A DNA stretch of 64,000 nt from Chryseobacterium sp. KLBC 52 (GTDB lineage: Bacteria > Bacteroidota > Bacteroidia > Flavobacteriales > Weeksellaceae), in the NCBI RefSeq assembly GCF_003347605.1, contig NZ_QDFZ01000014.1, positions 62,001-126,000 on the forward strand, given 5' to 3'. Below, piece by piece: positions 8,678 through 16,511 of the stretch; within the stretch, counting starts at the first letter, position 1; every line of letters starts with the position of its first letter. A program made the translations under genes and the position numbers. The notes under the pieces were generated by a model. It did not search any database and was not told the DNA's origin. It saw only the letters and a program-made list of their open reading frames with translations.

Positions 8678-9595
8678 TTATAATTTTTCAGAAAAGAAAG
8701 CTGCCAGCTGATCAACAGCCTCATTTACATTATTTTCTCTGTCGTACAATGACATGTGGTTTGCTCCTTCTATGATATATTTTTTCTTATCTGACGTTGC
8801 TGCAATCTTTAGAAGATCATCACTCATCCACGCACTTCCTGCAACACTTCCGACAATAGCCAGCAGAGGTTGTGCGAAAAACGCTTCTGCTTTGTTATAA
8901 GCATCATAGGTAATAATCTGTGTAAGGCTTCTTAATGTCGCCCATCCCGGAGCTGTAGGATATTGACAGCGGTCTGTGTGGTAATATTCCCAGGCTTCTC
9001 TCAATTCTTCGTTGGGTGCATCTTCTTCTTTCATAGGTGCTAAAGGCATAGTCTGCAGTCCTTCTTTTGCATCCTGGGTTCTTGCATCGGCTCCTGCGAT
9101 CAGATAGGGCATTGCATCGGCATCTTTTACATTATTTTCCCAGCCATTACGAAACATGGAACCAATATTCACTGCACTTACCATTCCTACCGCTTTAATT
9201 CTGTGATCATTAATGGCTGCATTTGCAGTATAGCCAGCACCGGCACAGATACCCATCGCTCCAATCCTTTCTGCATCTACATAAGAAATAGTGGTCAGAT
9301 AATCTATTACTGCACTTATATCCTCCGTTCTGATATAAGGATTTTCCAGCTGGCGTGGTTCACCTGTACTTTCCCCCTGATAAGAAGCATCGTAAGCAAT
9401 AGTGAGCCATCCGTTTTCTGCCAGTTTCTTTGCATAAAGTCCGGATGCCTGTTCTTTTACACCGCCACCGGGATGCGAAACTACTATCACCGGATACTTT
9501 TTATTTTCATCAAATCCTTCAGGGAAATTAACAATTGCTGATAAGGTAATATCCTGTCCGTTTCCATTTTTAATACTGATTTTCTTTTGTAACAT
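8678..9595 (-). CDS. Alpha/beta hydrolase with cysteine nucleophile, first gene of the pair
   Basis: The 305-residue product is a paralogue of the next gene and of the exported hydrolase at 54016. It shares SHPGGGVKEQ, the YDASYQGEST loop, the elbow GICAGAG with Cys117, and a terminal GANHMSLYD with the likely catalytic His. The start at 9595 is chosen because the upstream 20 codons of the longer frame overlap the promoter region and look non-coding. A TAACTTTG box at 9638-9645 on the minus strand fits this start. The AraC gene upstream is separated by a terminator, so the pair has its own promoter and may be that regulator's target. Confidence 0.85.
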   Translation of the reverse strand: MLQKKISIKNGNGQDITLSAIVNFPEGFDENKKYPVIVVSHPGGGVKEQASGLYAKKLAENGWLTIAYDASYQGESTGEPRQLENPYIRTEDISAVIDYLTTISYVDAERIGAMGICAGAGYTANAAINDHRIKAVGMVSAVNIGSMFRNGWENNVKDADAMPYLIAGADARTQDAKEGLQTMPLAPMKEEDAPNEELREAWEYYHTDRCQYPTAPGWATLRSLTQIITYDAYNKAEAFFAQPLLAIVGSVAGSAWMSDDLLKIAATSDKKKYIIEGANHMSLYDRENNVNEAVDQLAAFFSEKL

Positions 9596-9637
9596 GATCT
9601 TATTTTTTAAATTAAAACATTTGTTATTTTGATAGAA

Positions 9638-9645
9638 CAAAGTTA
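9638..9645 (-). promoter_or_regulatory. -7 promoter element for the hydrolase pair
   Basis: The minus strand reads TAACTTTG, matching the Bacteroidota TAnnTTTG consensus. It lies 42 bases upstream of the chosen start codon at 9595. Confidence 0.55.
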
Positions 9646-9722
9646 CCATGGGCACCTGCTCAGATACGTAGACAGATTACTCTAAAACGGAGACTTTTTA
9701 CAGTTTATAATTTTTCTCCAAT

Positions 9723-9750
9723 AAAAAAAGCAACCTCAAAGGCTGCTTAA
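9723..9750 (-). terminator. Terminator of the AraC regulator gene
   Basis: The minus strand reads GCAGCC, a short loop, then GGTTGC (one G-U pair) followed by a run of seven T. It lies just past the AraC stop codon and separates it from the hydrolase pair. Confidence 0.75.
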
Positions 9751-9771
9751 TATGTGAATAATTCAGATGTT

Positions 9772-10641
9772 TTATGACTGCATTCCTCGGAACACTTTCG
9801 GAGACATACCAGTTTTTTTCCGGTAAAATCTTGCAAAATAATTAGGGTAATCAAAACCCAGACTGTAAGAAATTTCACTGATGGAAAGTGACGTATTTTT
9901 AAGCTTGTCTTTTGCCTGTTTTAATACAAAATTATGAATATGCTCTATAGGAGATTCGCCGGTAAAATGCTTGATCAGATCTCCAAAATAATTGGCAGAC
10001 AGGTTGGCCTTCTGTGCAAAAAATGCAACAGATGGAAGACCTGAAACTTCTTCTTTCTGACTGAAATACTGTTTCAGGTTTTCATAAAAATTTTCAATTA
10101 CTGAATCATATATACTGCTTCTTGAATCAAATTGTCTGTCATAAAACACTTGGGTATAAGACAAGATCAAAGTAATATACGACAGGATAATATCTCTGGA
10201 ATAGTTTTCTTTCTGGAATTCATTATATGCCTTTTTATAAAGATCCCACAGGATTTCTTCCTCTTCTTTTGTAAGAAACAATGCCTCATGGTTATTGTAG
10301 TGGGGGAAATTATATTCTTTTGCCAGCTTATTGATATATCTGGCACTTACCAGAATATTATAGCCGGACTTAGGAATATTAATATCCCACTCCAGATTGT
10401 TCTGCGGGCAATCAACATACATAAAGGATTTTGCCTGGTCTTCCAGAAAATCGGTTTTCTTAAAGTTCTTTTCCAAAGGTGGTTTTATAGCCAGCAAATA
10501 GAAATCTATGGTAACAGAATCGGATTTCAACCTTATATTTTGTTCATTTTCAAAATTGATGATAAGCAAGTCATCATTTTTAGGTTGAGCAACGTTCAGA
10601 TAGGATGCAAATTCTTTTATATTAAATATTTTATTAGCCAT
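9772..10641 (-). CDS. AraC-family transcriptional regulator
   Basis: The 289-residue protein has a variable N-terminal sensor half and a C-terminal AraC double helix-turn-helix from about residue 190. The second helix-turn-helix carries SISEISYSLGFDYPNYFARF and ends PKVFRGM. It is clearly paralogous to the regulator at 55164-56069: both share LSxNYxxDLxK, a central HIHxF and the FxYPxYF block. Both lie beside Cys-nucleophile hydrolases, so it probably controls the downstream hydrolase pair. A TACTTTTG box at 10664-10671 (minus) gives a short leader. Confidence 0.9.
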   Translation of the reverse strand: MANKIFNIKEFASYLNVAQPKNDDLLIINFENEQNIRLKSDSVTIDFYLLAIKPPLEKNFKKTDFLEDQAKSFMYVDCPQNNLEWDINIPKSGYNILVSARYINKLAKEYNFPHYNNHEALFLTKEEEEILWDLYKKAYNEFQKENYSRDIILSYITLILSYTQVFYDRQFDSRSSIYDSVIENFYENLKQYFSQKEEVSGLPSVAFFAQKANLSANYFGDLIKHFTGESPIEHIHNFVLKQAKDKLKNTSLSISEISYSLGFDYPNYFARFYRKKTGMSPKVFRGMQS

Positions 10642-10663
10642 TGCTTCAGAAATAATGTGTATA

Positions 10664-10671
10664 CAAAAGTA
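10664..10671 (-). promoter_or_regulatory. -7 promoter element for the AraC regulator
   Basis: The minus strand reads TACTTTTG, matching TAnnTTTG, 22 bases upstream of the ATG at 10641. Confidence 0.55.
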
Positions 10672-10834
10672 GTTTCTTTGTCAGCTAACATAAGGATACA
10701 TTTTAAGGTAAAAAAGAAATATTTTACTGATTTTCAAAAACGGGTGCTTTTATCATCTTCATCTCATGTATTGATGGTATAACATAAAATTATCAGAATG
10801 ACGAAAAATAAAAATATTACATGGAACAGAATAC

Positions 10835-10864
10835 AAAAAAAGCTTCAACGTCTGTTGAAGCTTT
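10835..10864 (-). terminator. Rho-independent terminator of tRNA-Lys copy 2
   Basis: An 11-bp perfect inverted repeat (AAAGCTTCAAC at 10839-10849, complement at 10854-10864) with a 4-base loop ends in a T run on the minus strand, 6 bases past the tRNA. Its sequence is unrelated to the terminator of copy 1. Confidence 0.85.
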
Positions 10865-10870
10865 TTCAAG

Positions 10871-10943
10871 TGACCCGGCTGGGATTCGAACCCAGGACCC
10901 ATACATTAAAAGTGTATTGCTCTACCAGCTGAGCTACCGAGTC
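10871..10943 (-). tRNA. tRNA-Lys (anticodon UUU), copy 2
   Basis: This 73-base gene is identical to the copy at 7382-7454, with the same cloverleaf, TTT anticodon and A discriminator. Confidence 0.97.
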
Positions 10944-10994
10944 GGCCACTTACTTTTTTAAGTAAACCCCTTTGTTTAAGGGACTGCAAAGATA
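10944..10994 (-). promoter_or_regulatory. Promoter and structured leader of tRNA-Lys copy 2
   Basis: TATCTTTG at 10987-10994 (minus strand) lies exactly 43 bases from the tRNA, as in copy 1. The leader keeps the CCCTT/AAGGG hairpin and the TTACTT/AAGTAA hairpin, here with an AAAA loop. Similarity to copy 1 continues for roughly 80-100 bases upstream of the promoter. Confidence 0.7.
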
Positions 10995-11270
10995 GAAACT
11001 TTTTCTTTATTCACAATACTTTCCGGACATTTTATGCCTATGATTCCGCTAACTTTTACAATATCAGACATAAAAATTTCACACACCTTAGGAGGTTCTT
11101 AATGTAAATTTCAAAAATGAGCCCAAAACGCTTCCGTTAAAAATTGAAAACAGCAGTGAATCCCTTTGCTACTCGCAGACGATCAGTAGATCAATTTTAT
11201 TTTCTTAAAATATGAAACGACCTTACTATCAATAATTTGTTTTTGTCAAATAAATTTACTATATTGATAC
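10995..11270. other. Intergenic region upstream of the small ORF
   Basis: The first part is homologous to the upstream flank of tRNA-Lys copy 1. The rest shows no open frame. A TATATTGA sequence just before the small ORF at 11271, with TTTG upstream, may be its promoter. Confidence 0.4.
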
Positions 11271-11432
11271 ATGAAAAAAAATGAACGTCAGGACAATATA
11301 ACACACGCTGGCAAAATTAACGAACGAACAAAAGCATTGGAAGTCCTTGAAAAAGCGAAAAAAGTACAAGGAAAAATTACATTTCTCCGCCAGGGAGTCG
11401 GAAGAAACTTTAAACCCAAAAATGAGGAATAA
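11271..11432 (+). CDS. Small basic orphan protein, 53 residues
   Basis: The ATG at 11271 opens a 53-codon frame. The product has an amphipathic, Lys/Glu-rich helix (KALEVLEKAKKVQGK) and a basic tail (RQGVGRNFKPKNEE). There is no signal peptide, Cys or membrane segment. I do not recognise the family. Support for coding comes from the clean start with a promoter-like TATATTGA just upstream and the bidirectional terminator about 100 bases downstream. It sits alone between the second and third tRNA-Lys genes. A nucleic-acid-binding or ribosome-associated role would fit the composition but is speculative. Confidence 0.55.
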   Translation: MKKNERQDNITHAGKINERTKALEVLEKAKKVQGKITFLRQGVGRNFKPKNEE

Positions 11433-11533
11433 AGGTATAGCTGAATTTCAATTGAAAAAGTACGAGTACAATCAACTGGTCCGTTAATTTAAATAATCGG
11501 CCATTTTGAAACATTATAGCAAACACTATAAAT

Positions 11534-11566
11534 AAAAAACCTGCAAAAATAATTTGCAGGTTTTTT
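11534..11566. terminator. Bidirectional terminator between the small ORF and tRNA-Lys copy 3
   Basis: AACCTGCAAA (11538-11547) pairs with TTTGCAGGTT (11553-11562), flanked by A on the left and T on the right, so it can end transcripts from both strands. Confidence 0.85.
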
Positions 11567-11596
11567 ATGCTTTTGAAAATTTATATTTTCATATTG

Positions 11597-11669
11597 TGAC
11601 CCGGCTGGGATTCGAACCCAGGACCCATACATTAAAAGTGTATTGCTCTACCAGCTGAGCTACCGAGTC
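11597..11669 (-). tRNA. tRNA-Lys (anticodon UUU), copy 3
   Basis: This is the third identical 73-base copy, with the full cloverleaf and TTT anticodon. It is the most upstream of the three in the direction of transcription. Confidence 0.97.
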
Positions 11670-11720
11670 GGCCACTTACTTTTTCAAGTAAATTCCTTTG
11701 TTTAAGGGACTGCAAAGATA
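11670..11720 (-). promoter_or_regulatory. Promoter and structured leader of tRNA-Lys copy 3
   Basis: TATCTTTG at 11713-11720 (minus strand) is again 43 bases from the tRNA. The TTACTT-GAAA-AAGTAA hairpin is perfect, while the first hairpin loses its outer pair. Similarity to the other copies ends sharply at the -7 box, so this copy shares only the leader. Confidence 0.7.
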
Positions 11721-11928
11721 GGAAAACACTGTTTAAATCCAAATTTTTCTATGCTTTTTTGTGATAAATTTCACCACTTAAAATTTAAACATCTGTTTAT
11801 AAATTAATTACGTTTACTATTTTTTTTCAATAAAATTACAGAATGAGTAATCGTTTAATTAAAAATAAAATTTCCGCCAATTTTTACGGTTGACGAAAAT
11901 TTTAAAACCATCTATTTTTCTGTTACAC

Positions 11929-12555
11929 TCAACTTTCAGATTTTCCGTTCTGATATTCGAAAATATCGATAATGTTATCCATTGTCTCCTTACCAAGATG
12001 TTTTCCAATCAGATAAAGAGCAGCGTCTATTCCAGCCGTAATTCCAGCCGTAGTTATCAACTCTTCCTGATCCACGTAACGAACATTTCTAATCACATTC
12101 GCTTCCGGATTATACTGTTCTAAAGCATCTAACAACATACTATGGGTAGTAATATCATGGTTTTCAAGGATACCTGTTCCGGACAACAGCATACTTCCTG
12201 TACATACTGTAAACACAACGGTTCCGGCATCATAATGAGTTTTAATCCATTGTAAAACGGTTTCCTGAAAATCATTATCCTTAAGGTATTTCATAATGTG
12301 TTCAGGATTTGCTCCGGGAACCACAATCATATCCGGTTGAGGACAGGAATGGATATCGTAAGTAGGAATAACAGCCATTGTATTGGCTTCCATATACACC
12401 GACTCTTTTGTTTTTCCAACTGTAAAGCAATGATAAGCGTTAGGATGTACAACATTCGCCTTAACGAAAACATCCAAAGGACCATTTAAGTCAAGAGCTT
12501 CTACCTGATCATAAATTAAAAATGCGACATTCATTGTTTTAGGGTCTTGTTTCAT
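11929..12555 (-). CDS. DJ-1/PfpI-family protein (isonitrile-hydratase-like)
   Basis: The 208-residue product has the DJ-1/PfpI fold. FLIYDQVEALDLNGPLDVF at the N-terminus contains the conserved acidic residue, and FTVCTGSMLLSGTGIL carries the nucleophile-elbow Cys. Further on, a TTAGITAGIDAALYLI helix matches the GATase1_PfpI and isonitrile hydratase subgroup. There is no DNA-binding domain. The ATG at 12555 gives the family N-terminus; codons upstream do not resemble it. It lies 105 bases downstream of a GlxA-type regulator whose sensor half has the same fold, and both are read in the same direction. The substrate is unknown. Confidence 0.85.
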   Translation of the reverse strand: MKQDPKTMNVAFLIYDQVEALDLNGPLDVFVKANVVHPNAYHCFTVGKTKESVYMEANTMAVIPTYDIHSCPQPDMIVVPGANPEHIMKYLKDNDFQETVLQWIKTHYDAGTVVFTVCTGSMLLSGTGILENHDITTHSMLLDALEQYNPEANVIRNVRYVDQEELITTAGITAGIDAALYLIGKHLGKETMDNIIDIFEYQNGKSES

Positions 12556-12660
12556 AATTCTTTTATTTTTAAGATGATTATTTTTTGAATAAAGGCATAG
12601 TTCTCCCCTGCCGACCATTGAGGATGATCAGTTTTATTTTAAATCCGTAAGAGAAAAAAA

Positions 12661-13662
12661 TTATTCTGCAGTCTTAAACGCTTTCCGGTATTGAGCCGGA
12701 GAAAGGGAGATATTTTTAAGAAATACCCGACGAAGCGAAACGGCGTTGCTAAATCCACATTTAACCGCAATCATATCAACACTCATCTCAGTATATTCCA
12801 GCAAATTTTTAGCCTGATCCAATCTCATTTTTTCAAGAAACCTGCCGGGAGTCATTCCTGATTCTTTTAGAAATACTCTGGAAAAATTACGGACACTCAT
12901 GTTCAGGAACTCTGCCATATACTCCACCGTAATAGCTTCTCCAAGTTTATCTTTCAACAGATCACGGACCTCTTTTGTAAAAGGAGACTTTATTTCATAT
13001 TCCGGTAGTGCATCTCCAAACTGCGACTGCATTCCGGCTCTTTTTAAAGGCAGAACAAGATGACGGGCAACTTCTATGGCCAATGGTTTTCCAAAGTCTT
13101 CCTCCAAAAGTGCCAGCGCAAGATCCATCCCTGAAGAAACACCTCCCGATGTATAGATAGGTTGATCACGAATAAAAAAAGGATTGACATTCACTTCTAG
13201 TTTGGGATAAGACTTCTGCAGTGTATCTGCAAATTTCCAGTGGGTAGTGACCTGCTTACCATCCAACAGCCCTGCTTTGGCCAGAACAAATGCCCCAACG
13301 CAGACAGATCCCAGCCGTCTTACGTCTGACTTTATATTCTGAAGATAATGATAGAGATCGTGGCTGATTTCCTCCAGTACACTCAACGCTGTCCCAGCTA
13401 CCAGTAAAGTATCTACAGGAAAATCAATATCATAAATGGTATGACTGCATGATAATGGCATTCCTGAACCGGAATAGATAACCTTCTCTGAAGTTCCGGA
13501 AACGAGATACACATGATAGCCAGTATCTTCTTTATCAGTGTTCAGAAAACGGTTGGCCGCTGTAAAAACATCCCATGGTCCGGCAATATCAAGCAGCTGT
13601 ACCTGTGGTAATGCCAGAAGTACTATATTTTTCATTCCTGTATGTTGTCCTTCTTTCTTCAT
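12661..13662 (-). CDS. GlxA-type AraC regulator with DJ-1/PfpI sensor domain
   Basis: The 333-residue protein joins an N-terminal DJ-1/PfpI domain (about residues 10-180) to a C-terminal AraC DNA-binding domain (about 230-330). The first half contains LPQVQLLDIAGPWDVF and the elbow CVGAFVLAKAGLLDG; the second contains VDMIAVKCGFSNAVSLRRVF and ends LSPAQYRKAF. Such proteins are transcription regulators in which the DJ-1 domain probably binds a small ligand. The start at 13662 is preferred; ATG at 13635 is an alternative. A perfect palindrome around the predicted -33 box (13701-13720) suggests autoregulation. Confidence 0.88.
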   Translation of the reverse strand: MKKEGQHTGMKNIVLLALPQVQLLDIAGPWDVFTAANRFLNTDKEDTGYHVYLVSGTSEKVIYSGSGMPLSCSHTIYDIDFPVDTLLVAGTALSVLEEISHDLYHYLQNIKSDVRRLGSVCVGAFVLAKAGLLDGKQVTTHWKFADTLQKSYPKLEVNVNPFFIRDQPIYTSGGVSSGMDLALALLEEDFGKPLAIEVARHLVLPLKRAGMQSQFGDALPEYEIKSPFTKEVRDLLKDKLGEAITVEYMAEFLNMSVRNFSRVFLKESGMTPGRFLEKMRLDQAKNLLEYTEMSVDMIAVKCGFSNAVSLRRVFLKNISLSPAQYRKAFKTAE

Positions 13663-13681
13663 ATCCCGTTCTGTATGAGTA

Positions 13682-13720
13682 CAAATGTAGAGAGAAAGGA
13701 TTTTGTCTGCAATGACAAAA
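13682..13720 (-). promoter_or_regulatory. Promoter with palindromic operator for the GlxA-type regulator
   Basis: The minus strand has TACATTTG (13682-13689) as -7 box. A perfect 7-bp inverted repeat TTTTGTC/GACAAAA with a 6-base spacer (13701-13720) has TTG, the likely -33 element, in its centre. A bound dimer would cover the -33 box, which suggests repression or autoregulation. Confidence 0.5.
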
Positions 13721-13766
13721 AACATACAATTCCGGCCAGAAGCGTTTATCTATTTTCTGTCATAAC

Positions 13767-13794
13767 AAAAGAGACTGCCTTATCAGACAGTCTC
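13767..13794 (-). terminator. Terminator of the efflux operon
   Basis: GAGACTG (13771-13777) and CAGTCTC (13788-13794) form a stem, followed on the minus strand by TTTT. It lies about 65 bases past the MFS stop codon. Confidence 0.75.
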
Positions 13795-13857
13795 AGCACT
13801 CTACTATAAAATTAGCTAATAAGCTATACTTTTGATTGATAAAAAATAAAATTGCAC

Positions 13858-15450
13858 TTATGCAGGTGACAGTCTGCGGGATTTCAGATAAAGAGCAGTA
13901 CGGTTGAGATAGGGAAAAAGAAAAATCAATAAGAGTGAGGCAGCAAGAAGCCACACCATCATTTCATAATAATCCATCGCAAAGCGGACATGATCCTGAA
14001 CATTCATTCTTCCTACCAATAACTTATGGGCAGCTTTTACAGCCTTTTCTTCAGGCATTCCTCTTGAAATAAGCTTAGCCGTCTGCTGATGAAGAAAATG
14101 TTTAACTTCAGGATCGACAGCAGTTAAATGATCCTGAAAAGCATTATAATGGCGGCTTTTTTCAAAGAGTTCAAAAAAATTGATCAGGGCAATACTGATA
14201 CAAAATCCGAGATATCGTATTGCTAAGGCTGTTGCAGCAGCTGAAGGTCCAATAACAGCAGGAACAGAAGAAATAATATAAATAATGGTCGGAACCATTA
14301 TCAACCCTACCCCTAATCCCTGAAGAAATAACGGAACGTAATAATTAAACTCATCAGCCTGAACATCAAAAGAATAATACATCAATCCATGAAAGATCAA
14401 TAGCATTAAAAAACCTGGCCCCCAGATATATCGTATATTTTTCTTTTGCAAAACCATACAGCACGCAATGATCACTCCCGCAACCAACCCCATAAGATTG
14501 AAAATATTAATATAGGATATATGAAACGGGTCCAGATGCAGTTCTGCAGCAAAATACGTATTGACAATCCCTGAAGCAAACCGGCATATATACATGACAA
14601 AAAGAATCAGTAAACCTACTTTAAAGTTCCTGTATCTGAAAACCTGCAGATCAATATAAGGTCTTTTAATGGCCTGCTGACGGAATATGGAGATTCCTGC
14701 TAAAGCAATAATTCCGATTACACTTCCTAAAATCCGGTTATCTTCCAGCCAATAATATTCCTGACCAAAAATGGTAATATATCCTACCAAAACCAATATC
14801 GTACTGAAAAGTCCAAAACTCTGCCAGTCCAGTTTATACAGGTGAAACCTTGCATGGGTTCTGTAATTACTCATAGCCAGAGTCAGGAAAATAAGTCCCG
14901 GAAGATAGGAGAAGATGGCAGTTTTATAAACGATATTAAAATTATAGGAATCGATGAGGTCTGCAGTAATCAGATTATTAAAAGGCAAAGCACAAATTAA
15001 GATTCCAAAAAATACCGAAAAACTGATTTCTCTACCTCTTTCACTGCTCAATCGTGTAAAGATAAGGGTAAGTGAAAGGTTGACATTTCCGGCAAATAAC
15101 ATTCCCTGCATAAAACGAACCGGAAACAAAATATAGACTTCGCGGGTGAAATAGCATATCAGACAAGCCAGAATCTGTAATGTGGTGAACAGAACAAAAT
15201 ATTCTTTTGCGGCCAGAAAACTGAAAAATCGTCTTTCCAGGCTGTAAAAACCTACATACCCTGCATAAAACAAGGCTACTGAAAACTGAATATCCGCTGG
15301 TTCACATCCATAATATCCGGCTGCAGCATTCACATTAGACAATGGCAGAAAAAAGATAATGATTCCCGGAAGCGTCATTGAAAAAAGAATAATCTTCACC
15401 AGCCATTCCGGAGCCCATTTTTTGAAATAGGGCATTTGTCTTTTAGCCAT
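13858..15450 (-). CDS. MFS drug transporter (EmrB/DHA2-like)
   Basis: The 530-residue membrane protein has about fourteen hydrophobic segments, the size and layout of 14-TM DHA2 transporters that work with an HlyD adaptor. The motif PVRFMQGMLFAGN lies in an early loop region. The start at 15450 overlaps the adaptor stop codon by eight bases (ATGGCTAA), typical of translational coupling. An upstream ATG at 15477 would give nine more residues. It is the last gene of the outer-membrane-factor, adaptor, transporter operon and should export drugs or other small molecules driven by the proton gradient. The substrate cannot be read from sequence. Confidence 0.9.
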   Translation of the reverse strand: MAKRQMPYFKKWAPEWLVKIILFSMTLPGIIIFFLPLSNVNAAAGYYGCEPADIQFSVALFYAGYVGFYSLERRFFSFLAAKEYFVLFTTLQILACLICYFTREVYILFPVRFMQGMLFAGNVNLSLTLIFTRLSSERGREISFSVFFGILICALPFNNLITADLIDSYNFNIVYKTAIFSYLPGLIFLTLAMSNYRTHARFHLYKLDWQSFGLFSTILVLVGYITIFGQEYYWLEDNRILGSVIGIIALAGISIFRQQAIKRPYIDLQVFRYRNFKVGLLILFVMYICRFASGIVNTYFAAELHLDPFHISYINIFNLMGLVAGVIIACCMVLQKKNIRYIWGPGFLMLLIFHGLMYYSFDVQADEFNYYVPLFLQGLGVGLIMVPTIIYIISSVPAVIGPSAAATALAIRYLGFCISIALINFFELFEKSRHYNAFQDHLTAVDPEVKHFLHQQTAKLISRGMPEEKAVKAAHKLLVGRMNVQDHVRFAMDYYEMMVWLLAASLLLIFLFPYLNRTALYLKSRRLSPA

Positions 15451-16507
15451 TGGAATGCTTTTTATTGGCGTAAACATTCACATTCATTCCCACTTTCAGA
15501 ACATCGATCTGACTTCTTTGTCCATCCACTCTGATTCTTACAGGAATACGCTGTACAATTTTCACGTAATTTCCGGTAGAGTTATCCGGTGGAAGCAGTG
15601 AAAAACTTGAACCTGTTGCAGGAGAAAGGGAAATAATTGTTCCCTGGAATTCTTTGTCCGGATAAGAATCCGCCACAATTTTTACATGATCTCCGATATG
15701 CATATCCTTGATCTGAGTTTCTTTATAATTGGCTACCACCCATTTGTCAGTTTCATTATTGACAATAAAGGCCAGCGTTTCTCCGGTATCAATCATCTGC
15801 CCCACTTCTACAGTTCTGCGTCCCATTCTTCCATCATATGCTGCAGTCACAGCGGTATAGCTTACATCCAGTTTATGACGGTCCAGCAATGCTTCAAGTC
15901 TTGCAATTTCTGCTAAAACAACTGTTTTTTCAGCTCTTATATCATTAATTTTAGATACTGAAGCAGCATAATTATCCTGTGAAGACTGATAGTCGCTTTC
16001 ATTGACATCCAAGGTTGCTTTCACGTCCTCAAGACGTTGTTTGGTAGCAGATTCTTCATCATAAAGCTTTTTATATCGGTTATAATCAAGCTGTTGTTTC
16101 CAGACTTTCGCTTTGCTGGCATCTACCTGAGCCAATGCTGCTGCGGCTTCCTTTTCTGTAGTTCCTGTCGTACTTTCCAATACTCTCAGTTGGGCACGCG
16201 CTTTCTGAATGGCAGCCTGAGTCTGTTTTTCCTGAAGAATATATTCGCGGTTATCAATGATTAAAAGAGTATCTCCTTTTTTAACTTCCTGATTTTCCTC
16301 AAACTTTACTTCAACAATGAAACCTCCGGCTCTTGAAATAATTGGGTTGACATATTCCTGAACCTGTGCATCATTGGTCTGCTCGTAGGCATAGTAATTT
16401 TTTAAGGTGAAACCGCCCCAGACAGCAAGTGCGGCAACGATTACAACTGAAATCCATCCTGTGATCTTCGTGATCATTCTATCGGTGGGAGTATATTTTT
16501 TTTTCAT
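15443..16507 (-). CDS. HlyD/EmrA-family membrane fusion protein
   Basis: The 354-residue adaptor has one N-terminal membrane helix (about residues 14-33). A lipoyl-like half follows (AGGFIVEVKFEENQEVKKGD), then a long coiled-coil hairpin (about 90-210), the second lipoyl half and a beta-barrel region. AYDGRMGRRTVEVGQMI and SLLPPDNSTGNYVKIVQRIP match the EmrA group. The ATG at 16507 starts the cytoplasmic tail; the longer frame upstream overlaps the outer-membrane-factor gene and is unlikely. It bridges the MFS pump and the TolC-like channel across the periplasm. Confidence 0.92.
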   Translation of the reverse strand: MKKKYTPTDRMITKITGWISVVIVAALAVWGGFTLKNYYAYEQTNDAQVQEYVNPIISRAGGFIVEVKFEENQEVKKGDTLLIIDNREYILQEKQTQAAIQKARAQLRVLESTTGTTEKEAAAALAQVDASKAKVWKQQLDYNRYKKLYDEESATKQRLEDVKATLDVNESDYQSSQDNYAASVSKINDIRAEKTVVLAEIARLEALLDRHKLDVSYTAVTAAYDGRMGRRTVEVGQMIDTGETLAFIVNNETDKWVVANYKETQIKDMHIGDHVKIVADSYPDKEFQGTIISLSPATGSSFSLLPPDNSTGNYVKIVQRIPVRIRVDGQRSQIDVLKVGMNVNVYANKKHSNG

Positions 16508-16511
16508 TGTA

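Noticed and set aside
7382..11669. Genomic island integrated at tRNA-Lys
   Set aside because: No integrase or clear attachment repeats were found; duplication of the tRNA with its leader is the simpler explanation.
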